From a virus: 40,634 nt of DNA. The stretch covers positions 1 to 40,634 of the IMG/VR virus record IMGVR_UViG_3300025949_000011; one strand, written 5' to 3'. The notes beneath the pieces are model-generated. The model made no database searches. It was not told the origin of the DNA and saw only the letters and a program-made list of their open reading frames with translations. Below, one piece after another: positions 9,343-18,796 of the stretch; the stretch's first letter is position 1, and each line of letters begins with the position of its first letter. A program made the translations under genes and the position numbers.

Positions 9343-9956
9343 GCTGCCTCAGACCTAGGACGACCAGGGCCGCGCTTTTCACTTAACTGAGATTTAAGCT
9401 GATCGATCTGAGATTGCAAATTATCAATCGTTGCTTGCTGATTGTCGATTTTCACAGCCTGTTCGGCGATTAACTGCGCATTAATACCTTTGTCCTTACC
9501 TTCATTCAACCATGCGCGGGCCATATCACGCAGAGAGCGTCCATCTAACCCAATATTGCCCAAGGCGTTATCAGGAACAGCGGCCAAGTCTTCAATAACG
9601 GTATAGCCCATTGCACGAAGTCGTGCATTTTGTTCGGGGCTAATGGCTTGCCAGGTCAGAATCGGCGTGCCTTCACGAGGGATTTCATGGCCCTTTTTCC
9701 AGCCTTCATACTGCTTCTCAAAATGTTCAACCCATGCCAGATTGTAATTACCGCGGCTAGCCTCTTCTCGCTTACGGGGAAGCCATTCCTCTACGATATG
9801 TTCGCTGGAATCTTTCGATCCGTGCGAAGTGATAATAATAAAGGTAGAACGATTAGGGATGTGAATACCAGCTTTCTTGCTGGCTTCTTCATTGCGACCC
9901 CAGTCTTTTTGTTCAAAACGAACATGGGGCATGACTTCTTGACGAATACCAATCAT
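9339..9956 (-). CDS. Conserved phage protein with coiled coil and basic tail
   Basis: The product is 205 residues. I chose the ATG at 9956 because a GAGGA ribosome-binding site precedes it; a longer frame would read through the intrinsic terminator just upstream. Residues about 100-150 (TPILTWQAISPEQNARLRAMGYTVIEDLAAV ... IGLDGRSLRDMARAWL) form a conserved helical motif seen in phage head-gene neighbourhoods. Then comes a coiled coil (about 160-193) and a KRGPGRPR tail resembling an AT-hook. DNA binding is possible; the function is not established. Confidence 0.65.
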   Translation of the reverse strand: MIGIRQEVMPHVRFEQKDWGRNEEASKKAGIHIPNRSTFIIITSHGSKDSSEHIVEEWLPRKREEASRGNYNLAWVEHFEKQYEGWKKGHEIPREGTPILTWQAISPEQNARLRAMGYTVIEDLAAVPDNALGNIGLDGRSLRDMARAWLNEGKDKGINAQLIAEQAVKIDNQQATIDNLQSQIDQLKSQLSEKRGPGRPRSEAA

Positions 9957-9970
9957 AAAGGGGTGTCCTC

Positions 9971-9997
9971 TTAAAGAAAGGGGAGCCGAAGCTCCCC
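9971..9997 (-). terminator. Intrinsic terminator with UUCG tetraloop
   Basis: On the minus strand a perfect 7-bp stem (GGGGAGC / GCTCCCC) closed by a TTCG tetraloop is followed by TTTCTTT. It starts 7 nt after the stop of the decoration-protein gene. It would lower transcription of the adaptor and tail genes relative to capsid and decoration proteins. Confidence 0.85.
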
Positions 9998-10003
9998 GGT
10001 TAG

Positions 10004-10723
10004 TTAGGTCACAATCTGCATGCAAGACGGACGATTCAGGATGCCTGAACTGTAGCCCGTATAAGTACCAGTCAGCGTAATAGAACCCGTTGCGGTAGAG
10101 TTCTTGTCGCCAAACGTACCGATAGCAGAACCGGTATAAATGCGCTTACCATCGGGGTCCAAACCTGCTACGACTGTAGAGGCTGGAATACCTGTACCAG
10201 ACAGGGCCATGCCTAGGAACGCGCCGTCATAGCCCTGGGGGACTAATAGGACGTTGGTTCCGTTAACGGTTTGCGTATTGGCAAATGTCTTCGTGCCCGT
10301 TGCCGAGATGCGATGACGAATACCCAATACTTGCTTACCAGTTGCTGTAGCGCCCAAAATACCCGCAGCAGCGACAGCGAGAACGCCATCAGCCGTTACA
10401 GTAGCGTTGGTCTTATAAACCGCGCGGCCTGTATGTTGTGCCCAAAAGTAAGTCCCAGATGCAGCAGGGGCCATTGCTACAGCGAATGGGAAGCCCTGAG
10501 TAACCGCAGAAGGCAGCAACGCAGCGTTGAAAGTTTCATCCCACATCACAACAGAGCCTTTTAAAATGGCATCATTGGATTTGAGATAAACGAATACACC
10601 AGTACCCCAAAATGGATCGACTGCGGTCACTTCCATTCCAAGAGGCTGGCGTTGTGTGGTGTCAGGCGCAAACCAGTCATTAAACGGTTGCGTACCGACT
10701 GTAGGGGAAATTGCAGCAAACAT
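10004..10723 (-). CDS. Probable capsid decoration / cement protein
   Basis: The product is 239 residues, mostly beta, Ala/Thr/Gly-rich and without enzymatic motifs. It is encoded directly after the major capsid protein and before a strong terminator, so it belongs to the most highly expressed pair of genes, as expected for a capsid-abundant protein. A strong Shine-Dalgarno (AGAGGTG) precedes the ATG. The segment KSNDAILKGSVVMWDETF resembles the barrel start of phage cement proteins. Function is inferred from position and composition. Confidence 0.6.
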   Translation of the reverse strand: MFAAISPTVGTQPFNDWFAPDTTQRQPLGMEVTAVDPFWGTGVFVYLKSNDAILKGSVVMWDETFNAALLPSAVTQGFPFAVAMAPAASGTYFWAQHTGRAVYKTNATVTADGVLAVAAAGILGATATGKQVLGIRHRISATGTKTFANTQTVNGTNVLLVPQGYDGAFLGMALSGTGIPASTVVAGLDPDGKRIYTGSAIGTFGDKNSTATGSITLTGTYTGYSSGILNRPSCMQIVT

Positions 10724-10786
10724 AGAGCACCTCTAAAGTTAAATTACTCCGCGCATCTTCGCTGGGGGAGCTATCGAAAAGGCTAA

Positions 10787-10851
10787 GTGAAGTCAGACGC
10801 TTGAGTCCTAATCCAACTTCACCCAGTTGCATTAAAGGCTTACGCCTTCAA
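10787..10851 (-). other. RNA hairpins at the 3' end of the capsid gene
   Basis: On the minus strand an 8-bp stem with a GTAA (GNRA) tetraloop spans 10851-10832; the capsid stop codon TAA lies in the loop. A second stem, GTGAAGT / ACTTCAC (10822-10816 with 10793-10787, 22-nt loop), follows. No U-tract directly follows the first stem. These may protect the capsid mRNA 3' end or act as a weak attenuator. Confidence 0.45.
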
Positions 10852-11838
10852 AACCCCTTGCAGGGAACGGTTTGAACACAGAAGATTTCCCATCCACAAG
10901 CATGGGATCACGACTGCATCTTGGTTAACGGATTTCAGCTCATCCATGATGGTCATATTCGCATCACGATGTACGCCCAGCTCCAGATAATCAGTGTTAA
11001 TGAAATAGCCGTGAGCAGTAGGAATGCCACCAGATGAATCAAAGAACACGTCTGCATTCTTGTATTTCAGGGTGACAAAGCCAGCATTAGCATCCATTTC
11101 TGGATCGCCTCCGGTGCCTACGTAACGCTTCAAGCTGGTCTGTGATTGCTCGAAGAACGTGTAGTAGTCATCCGAGAACACAATCATGTCAGGCTGATCG
11201 CTACCACGAGTCAAACGGATGTACAAAGGCAGCATCAAGCTTTCAATGGTCGTTGCACTTGGGGTAATACCTGCGCCACCTTGCAGCGGTGAAGCAGCTG
11301 ACTGAACGACGTTCTGCCAGAATGGGAAAGTGCTTGAATTGATCTGGCCAACCGTGCCCGTGCCAGCATCGGCAATCATCGCTTGCAGACCATTGATCTG
11401 ATTGGATGCGGTGCCGTCTGAGTAAAGGTCGGTAGAAAGGCCATTCTTAAACGAGTTCATCGCATTGCGAATCTTGGCCTTAGTGAAATTGATAATACGG
11501 GACTCGCCCATATTCGTACGCAATTCCAAACCAGAAGCGGCCACATTCACAGCGACCTGACGCCATGGAAATTCAGCAGCTGTCAGCACGTCAACCGCAT
11601 TGATGTTCAATGTGTCGAAGCCTGAATAACGCTGATAGGTGGAGTTAGATGCATATTCCAGCGGTTCTACAAGAGAAAGGCCGCCATCTTCCATACGAAT
11701 GCGACCCTTTTTGGTCAATCGACGGAACAATGCATTGTGTTTAGAAACGTTGTCAGCAACGTCAGATGAATGTTTACGATAAGTGGTAGAAGCAAGTTCA
11801 GTCCACGCGGTGAAAATAGATGTAATGCCTGCGGGCAT
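10840..11838 (-). CDS. Major capsid protein
   Basis: The product is 332 residues, within the normal range for HK97-fold coat proteins of BPP-1-like podophages. Supporting features are the N-terminal helix region (TYRKHSSDVADNVSKHNALFRRLTKKGRI), the strand set around AAEFPWRQVAVNVAASGLELRTNMGE, and PDMIVFSDDYYTFFEQSQTSLKRYVG followed by KNADVFFDSSGGIPTAHGYFINTDYLEL, a recurrent capsid P-domain pattern. It follows the scaffold gene and precedes the decoration-like gene. The start has GGAG 8 nt upstream. Confidence 0.85.
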   Translation of the reverse strand: MPAGITSIFTAWTELASTTYRKHSSDVADNVSKHNALFRRLTKKGRIRMEDGGLSLVEPLEYASNSTYQRYSGFDTLNINAVDVLTAAEFPWRQVAVNVAASGLELRTNMGESRIINFTKAKIRNAMNSFKNGLSTDLYSDGTASNQINGLQAMIADAGTGTVGQINSSTFPFWQNVVQSAASPLQGGAGITPSATTIESLMLPLYIRLTRGSDQPDMIVFSDDYYTFFEQSQTSLKRYVGTGGDPEMDANAGFVTLKYKNADVFFDSSGGIPTAHGYFINTDYLELGVHRDANMTIMDELKSVNQDAVVIPCLWMGNLLCSNRSLQGVLKA

Positions 11839-11856
11839 GGTAATACTCCAATAAAG

Positions 11857-13008
11857 TTACGTGATAAGACCCAGTTCACGTGCTGTATCGGTAATTGTTT
11901 CTGCCATTGATCCTGGTTTTGCAGGGGATGGAACGGAAGCTCTACGCGGTACATTCACGCTCGCGGCTCTCTTAGCACTGGCAACTCGGTTCTGGCTCTC
12001 AGCCAGTTGCTTCGCTTGGAGTTCCGATTGCTGCTGTCCTTGCAGCGCCGCACGAGTGTCGGGGTTAGCCCAGACGGCGCGGTCATATGCTTGCTCTAAA
12101 ATCTGTGCATGTGAAAAATGAGGATTGGCTTGCTTGATCTGTGGGATCAATAAAGTCATTTCATTCACCACATCGCCGATGTAGGGACGTAAGGGGTTGC
12201 CTGATGCGTCTTTCTCGGCCATCCAGCTATCAGCTACACCTGAAAGCTGTTGCAGCTCTTGCTGTTGGCGCTGTTGTTCTTGTTGCCGCATTTGAGCTAG
12301 CAATTGATCAACACGCGGGTCAGTAGACTGCTGCGGCTGTTGCTGCTGGGGCTGACCCTGCTGTGACAGTGGTGATAAATCTATACCAAACTGTTGCGAA
12401 AGTCCAATAAGGGTTTGCAACTTCTGCTGCGGCGATCCCATTTGCAAAGCGGTAGCAGTTTGCAAGAAAGCAGACATCGCTTTTTCAGGGCTGCCGTAAT
12501 TCGATTCAATCACCATGCGATAAGGCTCTGTCACCTTACGCATTTCTGAACCTAGGCGTGCATCAGGAAGCAGTTGAGCTTGCCCGTTCTGGAAATCAGC
12601 CTCGCGGCGATGGATTTCAGCGCGAACAGAAGGTGTTAATTTGTCCCATTCTTGCCGGACAAGGGGCTTCCATGTTGAAGGGGGGCGATTGATGTCGCGT
12701 TGAATGGCATTGGTCTCGGCCTGTTGTTCGACCTCTCTAACGGCATTTTGGCTGGCTTGTACGGGTTCTTTAGGAGCGGCATTCTGAACACTACCTTTGG
12801 TGAATTTTCCCGACTCATCACGCGGCCTCTCTGTTTCACGTGGAACTTCTGCCGTGCCATTATCTGCTTTTACTGTTTCAGTCTCAGCGGTTTCAGCCTC
12901 GGCAGTAATAGGGGCCAAATTATCAGGCTCTTCCTTTACTGCGAACTTTTCCTGAATGGCTTTCCAGTCTTCGCCGATCTCTTCATCAATCGTCTTTTCA
13001 GCTAGCAT
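11857..13008 (-). CDS. Capsid scaffolding protein
   Basis: The product is 383 residues from the ATG at 13008, which has AGGAAAA upstream; the longer frame overlaps the previous gene without need. The chain is highly charged, Gln/Glu-rich and coiled-coil prone (residues about 215-265 are nearly all Q, E, R and L), with an acidic Glu/Thr/Ala-rich N-terminal third and a conserved central region (PPSTWKPLVRQEWDKLTPSVRAEIHRREADF). This is the usual profile of a podovirus scaffold encoded immediately before the coat protein. The C-terminal basic helix (SAKRAASVNVPRRASV) probably contacts coat subunits, as in P22; that last point is inference. Confidence 0.8.
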   Translation of the reverse strand: MLAEKTIDEEIGEDWKAIQEKFAVKEEPDNLAPITAEAETAETETVKADNGTAEVPRETERPRDESGKFTKGSVQNAAPKEPVQASQNAVREVEQQAETNAIQRDINRPPSTWKPLVRQEWDKLTPSVRAEIHRREADFQNGQAQLLPDARLGSEMRKVTEPYRMVIESNYGSPEKAMSAFLQTATALQMGSPQQKLQTLIGLSQQFGIDLSPLSQQGQPQQQQPQQSTDPRVDQLLAQMRQQEQQRQQQELQQLSGVADSWMAEKDASGNPLRPYIGDVVNEMTLLIPQIKQANPHFSHAQILEQAYDRAVWANPDTRAALQGQQQSELQAKQLAESQNRVASAKRAASVNVPRRASVPSPAKPGSMAETITDTARELGLIT

Positions 13009-13018
13009 GAGGGTTTTC

Positions 13019-13348
13019 CTATTTAAATTGCCTACGAATTCGTTCCGGGGAGTGCTGCCATACGTCAACGACATGGCGCTCTATTCTTTGATCTTGCTTG
13101 CGCTCTTGTTCTTGCCAATGCTGCGCAGCGATCTTTTTCTCTTGTTCTCTGCCCTCATAAGGGCGACAACCTGAGCGCTTAAGGTCTTCACGGCGCGAAC
13201 TACGGCTAGAGATGACTTTCCCTGTTACAGGAGAGACGTACTCAGGGATATCAAAGTGAATATCAGGGGCGGCCCGTTCTTGGGTATATTGGGTTGGAAC
13301 TTCTACTAAACGGCCTTCTTCAGGCGACCAGACGTATTTTCGTCTCAT
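13019..13348 (-). CDS. Conserved small head-region protein
   Basis: The product is 109 residues and very basic and charged. The central part, EYVSPVTGKVISSRSSRRED followed by LKRSGCRPYEG and REQEKK, is a sequence I recognise as recurring in podophage proteins encoded just upstream of scaffold and capsid genes. The function is unknown; an assembly or scaffold-associated role is suggested by position. Confidence 0.7.
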   Translation of the reverse strand: MRRKYVWSPEEGRLVEVPTQYTQERAAPDIHFDIPEYVSPVTGKVISSRSSRREDLKRSGCRPYEGREQEKKIAAQHWQEQERKQDQRIERHVVDVWQHSPERIRRQFK

Positions 13349-13354
13349 AACTTC

Positions 13355-15373
13355 TCATAAGAGTAAAAGGATAGCTTCTTCATCGTCATCGTCTGATTTA
13401 ATCAGAACGTCGGCTAATTCCTTAGAAAGTTCGGCTCTTTCGCTGACAGACAGTGTATCTGATTTGACAGCAATTGCTATAGCAGGCTCTTCAATTTCTA
13501 CCTGACGCTTCTTGAACTCGAATTTAGATGACCAGCCCCCGCCAGCGGGCTGGGCAGGATTAGAGCCAGATATAGGCGGGGAGCCTGAATATGAAATAAC
13601 CGCATTTTGTCCAGCGTAGTTATAACTCCCTGGTTGACAGGCCAGTACATATGACTTAAGCAGCGATGTGCTCTGTCCTGTTACGGCGTAACTGCCTGCT
13701 TGAGCAGTTAGTGTGTAGCCAGTAGCGGCAGGCGTATAGGTAATGGTGGCGCTCTGGCCAGTTATTGAGTATGTCCCATTTTGTGCTGTGAGTAGCTTCG
13801 ACCTCAGCAAGGTCGCCGATTGCCCCGCATACGAATACGTTCCATTGAGTGCGGTTAATACGCGGCCTGTAACTAGATTCGCGGACTGCCCGGTATAAGT
13901 GTAAGTCCCATTACTAGCAACAATAACCTTTGATCTGGTTAATGTTGCCGATTGACCGGTATAAGCATAAGAACCAGCTAGTGCGGTCAGTGTGTATGCA
14001 TTTACTTGAGCCGCAGAAACGCCCGTAACCTGTATTTTATTAGGTGGTGGTTGGTATCCGGGCTTTCTCCCTGGTGGAGGACTCTTTAAAGCCGCAACAG
14101 GAAATGGATTGGCGTCAAATATCCCGGCAACATTCACTACGCCGGTGACACTTTGAGCGACTGAGTTGCCGACTATCTGCGCCGCAAAGCACGCGCTAGA
14201 CTGGCCGAAGCCAACCATAGTGATAATGTCAGCGATAGCTGTGCCATTAATGTTAATCGTCCATGCGCCTTGCGTATTGTCGTAATAGGCGAAGCGATTA
14301 ACAGGGTTTAATGATCCTGAGACTCCCTCAGTATTAAATATCGCCTGAATGTTATTGCTAGCATCGACAGTAAGTGCGCCAAACCCACCACGATTTGCTG
14401 TACTTAGCGGACTGGCTGAAATCGTATTCAGTGCCCCAGCCGAATCTAAATAGGAGATTTTGACGCCATTAGCAGGGCTGGTGTACATCACATAGGCGCG
14501 CGATGTGCCTGTGAATACGCCCATTACACAAGGTACGGTGGTGCCATTATCCGTAGCGAATGCTGTGCCTGCTACGGTAGCTGTAGGGGCCGTCCAGCCG
14601 CTAGCCCCCTTGGTAAGTTGCTTGTACCAACAATCATTAAGCGTTCCTGTAGTGGTGACAGCAAGCGTATCGCCTGAGTAAACATGCCCTGCAATAAGAA
14701 AGAGGTTTTCTGTAGAGGTCTCTTGAGCTAACCATGCTTGAAACGTATGGTTTGTGCGAATGCCTGTTAAATCTGTGAGATTAATTGCAAGTGTGTCGCT
14801 ACCTGATCCATCAATCCCTGTAAAACTGGCGCTGCTTGACGGGGTAAGTGTAGAAGACTCAGCGCAGTAATAAACAAAATCCGTAGTGGGCCCGGAAGTG
14901 GTGGCATAACCGTAAATATAAGCAAGCCGTTCCGCCCCTCCGAACTTGAATACATAAATACTACCGCGCGGATCAAAGTCACTATTGGTATGGGTAGTGA
15001 GGTCAAATGAGGTCGTTACAGAGAAGCCGGTAACATGGCCGCCGCTTCTAGTTAGCGCCCAGCGCGCATACCGGCGGGCATTGGTTATGCCGGTGCTATC
15101 GAATAGAAGCGCATGCACAGCCCCGTTTGTAATGTCCTGACAAACGCCCAATAGGCCGTTTTGTACGCCAACATTAACCGTGGCTTTCTTTAGCCAAACA
15201 TTGCTATTTGCAGCACAAACATACAGAAGGACATTGGTATTGGCAGTGCTATAGACGAATAAGCACCGATCCCCGGTGACACTATCTACAATGCCGTGGT
15301 TCTGACCTGCTGACCATGAAAGAGCATCAGAGGCTGGCTTATCAAGCGCTAGAAACTTTTGTACGGTGATCAT
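13355..15373 (-). CDS. Large beta-rich structural protein with six 20-residue repeats
   Basis: The product is 672 residues. The first ~430 residues are all-beta, Thr/Ser/Gly/Ala-rich and resemble a propeller-like or lectin-like module. Then come six repeats of about 20-27 residues with the consensus G-[ST]-Y-x-[YIV]-x-G-Q, and finally a short helical C-terminus ending in SDDDDEEAILLLL. The gene sits between the portal group and the scaffold, where podophages often insert accessory virion proteins. A capsid fibre or receptor-contact role is possible; nothing catalytic is visible. Confidence 0.65.
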   Translation of the reverse strand: MITVQKFLALDKPASDALSWSAGQNHGIVDSVTGDRCLFVYSTANTNVLLYVCAANSNVWLKKATVNVGVQNGLLGVCQDITNGAVHALLFDSTGITNARRYARWALTRSGGHVTGFSVTTSFDLTTHTNSDFDPRGSIYVFKFGGAERLAYIYGYATTSGPTTDFVYYCAESSTLTPSSSASFTGIDGSGSDTLAINLTDLTGIRTNHTFQAWLAQETSTENLFLIAGHVYSGDTLAVTTTGTLNDCWYKQLTKGASGWTAPTATVAGTAFATDNGTTVPCVMGVFTGTSRAYVMYTSPANGVKISYLDSAGALNTISASPLSTANRGGFGALTVDASNNIQAIFNTEGVSGSLNPVNRFAYYDNTQGAWTININGTAIADIITMVGFGQSSACFAAQIVGNSVAQSVTGVVNVAGIFDANPFPVAALKSPPPGRKPGYQPPPNKIQVTGVSAAQVNAYTLTALAGSYAYTGQSATLTRSKVIVASNGTYTYTGQSANLVTGRVLTALNGTYSYAGQSATLLRSKLLTAQNGTYSITGQSATITYTPAATGYTLTAQAGSYAVTGQSTSLLKSYVLACQPGSYNYAGQNAVISYSGSPPISGSNPAQPAGGGWSSKFEFKKRQVEIEEPAIAIAVKSDTLSVSERAELSKELADVLIKSDDDDEEAILLLL
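13601..13990 (-). repeat. Coding repeats (six G-S/T-Y...GQ units)
   Basis: Within the 672-residue protein, six imperfect units each carry G-[ST]-Y-x-[YIV]-x-G-Q-[SN]-A followed by a variable stretch. The fourth unit is longer by several residues (TYTPAATGY). DNA identity between units is moderate, so they are diverged duplications and not a recent expansion. Confidence 0.75.
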
Positions 15374-15412
15374 GTATCACCGCCAAGTTTTACATATAGT
15401 TTGGCCACATTC

Positions 15413-16006
15413 TTATGGCCCTACGTTGCCGCGGATGTCTACTGTGTACCCGCGTAACTGAAATCCATTACTTGCGCTGCTCGTACCCATGGCAAGTAGC
15501 AAGTCAAGCGTATTTGCTACCGTACTATCGAATCCTGTCGAAGCAGCTGGGGCGCTATCAGGACCCATTGCAACGCCCGAACCAGCAGAATAATCAGCGC
15601 CTGCCGTAGCGCCAGCGGGAACAATCATACGGCCCCAATAAGTGCCCAGTCCGTACATAGTGGCCAAGGTTCCATTGCCTACAGTATCAACGCGCAATAG
15701 GATTGAACCACGCAAGGGGATTAATGTGCCGCCAGTAGTGGTTACCTTCATTGCGCCCGAGCTATAAACAGAAGTTGAGCCGACATTAACCGAGAATGTC
15801 ATGGTATTTCCTGATGCCCAGCTACAGCCGCCCCAGAAATTAATTTCTATCTCGGTCCCTAACTGCAATGAACCCGCTGGCAAAGAGATATATCCGGCAG
15901 AGGCCCCGGTAGAGGTCGCGCTCGTTAGTAATGACTTTGCGGTCGTGTAGGTGTTATAGAGCGTGCCACTTGTGGCAATGCTGGCAATGCGTTGGTTAAA
16001 GCTCAT
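15413..16006 (-). CDS. Putative virion protein (197 aa), all-beta
   Basis: Not recognised by function. It begins MSFNQRIASIATSGTLYNTYTTAKSLLTSA and continues as a Gly/Ser/Thr-rich beta protein ending in LRGYTVDIRGNVGP, a layout common among accessory phage head or fibre proteins. It has its own ribosome-binding site (AGGA) and lies between two other beta-rich virion candidates. Confidence 0.6.
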   Translation of the reverse strand: MSFNQRIASIATSGTLYNTYTTAKSLLTSATSTGASAGYISLPAGSLQLGTEIEINFWGGCSWASGNTMTFSVNVGSTSVYSSGAMKVTTTGGTLIPLRGSILLRVDTVGNGTLATMYGLGTYWGRMIVPAGATAGADYSAGSGVAMGPDSAPAASTGFDSTVANTLDLLLAMGTSSASNGFQLRGYTVDIRGNVGP

Positions 16007-16019
16007 GACAATATCCTAA

Positions 16020-16424
16020 TTAAGTTGCCTGGAATACGCCGTTAGTGCCATCAAGCGTTACAGTAAATGTCTCACCAGCTGCTACAGATTGTGATGAACC
16101 GTAATCCCAATATCCTACGTTCGTGCTAGTAGTAGTATCGACTAAAACAGCATATTGAGCGCTGAACCCTCCACCTGATCCGGTCCACGCGGTAGGGCTT
16201 GTTAATACCAGCTTGTATGTACCGCCTGATTGAGTGGCAGAGCTTACCGCCGCTGCATTACCACCAGTCGTATAGCCGCCGCCATTAGCTACCTCAGTGA
16301 ATGTCCCAGCAGCCTGATTAACTGCGGTAGCGAGCTTTATCACCCATGTGTCAGAGCCTGCGTTAATGCCTTCAAATAGGTTTTCAATGGCTGGAGTGAA
16401 CTTGTTATATGAAGCTGTGGGCAT
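16020..16424 (-). CDS. Putative virion protein (134 aa)
   Basis: A small beta-rich protein starting MPTASYNKFTPAIENLFEGINAGSDTWVIKLATAV, followed by GGGYTTGGNAAAVSSA; this N-terminal pattern is frequent in phage structural proteins of unknown function. Its start overlaps the portal stop, so it is translationally coupled to the portal. No motif identifies its role. Confidence 0.6.
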   Translation of the reverse strand: MPTASYNKFTPAIENLFEGINAGSDTWVIKLATAVNQAAGTFTEVANGGGYTTGGNAAAVSSATQSGGTYKLVLTSPTAWTGSGGGFSAQYAVLVDTTTSTNVGYWDYGSSQSVAAGETFTVTLDGTNGVFQAT

Positions 16425-18796
16425 TACTGAACTCCTACAATCTTACCTGAGTCGTCACGCATAACGCGTTTAGGCTTGTTTAAACTTGAAATCAATTCTT
16501 TCATGACTGGAACCAAGTTACTCTCAACCTGCTCATAAGCCGCCACTGTTGGCGCTTCAACCTGTGATTTCTCATGCTGCTGTTGCTTCTCTTGCTTCTG
16601 CATTTCCTGTTCGCCCTTGACTTGGGTCATTTGTTGATCATGGGCCTGTTGTTGTTTTTGCATTTCAGCCTGAGCATTAGCCTGAATCTGGGCGACTAAA
16701 ACCTTTGTCTGGTTATTGGCATCCGCAATCATCTTTTGGACTTCCAACTCAATGGTCTTGATACGTTCTTCAGATTCCATCTTTAATTGCTCTAACTGTG
16801 CGGCATGCTCTTTCTCAGCCATGTCTAACTGGGCCTTAGTTTGCAATTCCATGTTGTGACGTTGAGCTTCGAGCTGCTGCTTACTTTGTTCTGTCGCTGC
16901 AATAGCTTGATGTTCTGTGACAGAGTTTTGAGCCTCGGCCTGAATCTTCATTGCTGCGATCTTTTCATCAGACTGCGCCTTAATCTGGGCAACTTCCAAA
17001 CTATGATCAGGCGGGGGCGGGGCAGGTTGAGGCGCTTGCATCTTGTCGAACGCATCTTCTACCGCATTGCCGAGGCGCGCACGACGTATTACCGCCATGA
17101 CTAGTTCTTTAGCTGCATCAACGGGAAGTGCGCCTGATTGAACAATAGGGCCTAATCCGGTAAGCATTTCAGTGACGCCGCTCATGACCTGAGTCATGCC
17201 TGACGCATCACTATCCAGCATGCCTGCAATCGTTGAATCGGTTTCGATATCTACGCGGTACTGTCGTAATACAGGCGAGCGTAAAAGCTGCATCACCTCC
17301 TCCCATGCGGGAACCTTCAATATGGAAGGGTCGAAGGGCGGAGGCTGGCCTGATTGTTGTGCCATCTGCATTTGCTGCTGCATGGCTTGCTTTTGTTCCA
17401 TTGTGGGGAACTTCAAATCAGTCATCTGGGCCAGCGTGTCCTGGTTGAACTTGGATGCAATGACTTGAGCAGCAAGTCGCATCAAATCACGCATGTAACG
17501 CTGAACTTCCTTCTGCATGCGCTGTAATCTTACCGAGGCGTATTGAGACTTTAACTCCTGCGCACCATAGGTCTCATTAGCATCCGTAACGCCGCGAATA
17601 ATGTCCGAAATGCCGGTAAGTTCGTCGATAATCTGCTTTTGCTTGTCTCTTGCTTCGTTGAGCGCAATCAGTACTTTCCCAGCTTGTTCAACAGGCATCC
17701 AGCTAATTGCTTTGTCCAATCCGCCAGCATTGGCATATTGTGCTGCGTTCTGTACTGGGATGAGTTCATTATCATCACCCGTAAGTAGAGATGACATTTC
17801 AGACAGCTTGCCATCATAGAACCCACGCAATTTAAGGGCGGCTACGATCTTATCGATTCTTGCGGTCAGTCTATCGAGTTCATTAGCCTGTTCTTCATAC
17901 AGGCGGAACATTGGGATAGGGAGTGTTGACCCGGTATTCTCAATGATCTTGAGCGGCTCAGGACAGGGGAAAAAGCCATCAAAATCTATTGGCGGTGCTC
18001 CATCAGGATTATCAATCGGGAATAACAGATGGTCACAAGTATCATTCGTAAAGAACACCTTTGATCCATCTTTATCCCAGAACTCCCAGAACTCAGCGAC
18101 TTTAGCTGTTTCTTGAGTCGGTTCGCCGGGGCGATTCTCATCACCTTGAGTCGGGGTAGTGAATTTGATTTGTGCTATGGATTCATCGCCAAACTTGGCG
18201 GCTGAATCTTTACGGGTCAGTTTATGCCTGAATGCTACCCAAGGAACTTCAGCCCATGTTCTGCCATATCCATGTCTAAAGTCTTCCCAGTCTACGTGCT
18301 CAACAATGACCTGTTCATATTCAAGCTTTTCCTCTTTGATCGGCTCTTGGCCTTCCTCAGCCTCCATATCCTGCTGTGCAATCTGGGGGATATAGCGAAT
18401 ACGCGATACGCCACGACCAGGGAGAAGGGTATCTAATACATCATTCTTTGCTGCACAATCGAACTCATAACCGTCCTTGAATACGAATAAGGCCCGCTCC
18501 AGAACCTCGCTAACCGCCTTCCCTACAGGATCGCTATCTCTAAACCTGCGCCTAACATCAGGCATTGGGCTAGTATTATAAATAGCAGGGCGGAGTATCT
18601 CGGTATTAGACCAGAGAATATTAAATCGGTTACGCTTACGATTCTCACCGGTATAGCGTTCATAAATCTTTTTGGCTTCTTGTCGCCAATTCTTTTCACG
18701 CTTATCAGCGATTTGTAACTCACGTTTCCATGTGGAAGCTTCTAGCTTGGCCTTGTTATCGGCCTGCTCAGCTTCTTTGATAGGCCGCTTAGCCAT
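16424..18796 (-). CDS. Portal protein
   Basis: The product is 790 residues, similar in size to the P22 portal. The N-terminal region (ENRKRNRFNILWSNTEILRPAIYNTSPMPDVRRRF) is the typical podovirus portal opening. Central helices with LTGISDIIRGVTDANETYGAQ and LKSQYASVRLQRMQKEVQRYM correspond to the stem and tunnel region. From about residue 590 to 750 there is a Gln/Glu/Ala/Lys-rich continuous helix that matches the long barrel at the C-terminus of P22-type portals. It lies two genes after the large terminase and starts at the stop codon of the preceding 79-residue gene. Confidence 0.9.
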   Translation of the reverse strand: MAKRPIKEAEQADNKAKLEASTWKRELQIADKREKNWRQEAKKIYERYTGENRKRNRFNILWSNTEILRPAIYNTSPMPDVRRRFRDSDPVGKAVSEVLERALFVFKDGYEFDCAAKNDVLDTLLPGRGVSRIRYIPQIAQQDMEAEEGQEPIKEEKLEYEQVIVEHVDWEDFRHGYGRTWAEVPWVAFRHKLTRKDSAAKFGDESIAQIKFTTPTQGDENRPGEPTQETAKVAEFWEFWDKDGSKVFFTNDTCDHLLFPIDNPDGAPPIDFDGFFPCPEPLKIIENTGSTLPIPMFRLYEEQANELDRLTARIDKIVAALKLRGFYDGKLSEMSSLLTGDDNELIPVQNAAQYANAGGLDKAISWMPVEQAGKVLIALNEARDKQKQIIDELTGISDIIRGVTDANETYGAQELKSQYASVRLQRMQKEVQRYMRDLMRLAAQVIASKFNQDTLAQMTDLKFPTMEQKQAMQQQMQMAQQSGQPPPFDPSILKVPAWEEVMQLLRSPVLRQYRVDIETDSTIAGMLDSDASGMTQVMSGVTEMLTGLGPIVQSGALPVDAAKELVMAVIRRARLGNAVEDAFDKMQAPQPAPPPPDHSLEVAQIKAQSDEKIAAMKIQAEAQNSVTEHQAIAATEQSKQQLEAQRHNMELQTKAQLDMAEKEHAAQLEQLKMESEERIKTIELEVQKMIADANNQTKVLVAQIQANAQAEMQKQQQAHDQQMTQVKGEQEMQKQEKQQQHEKSQVEAPTVAAYEQVESNLVPVMKELISSLNKPKRVMRDDSGKIVGVQ

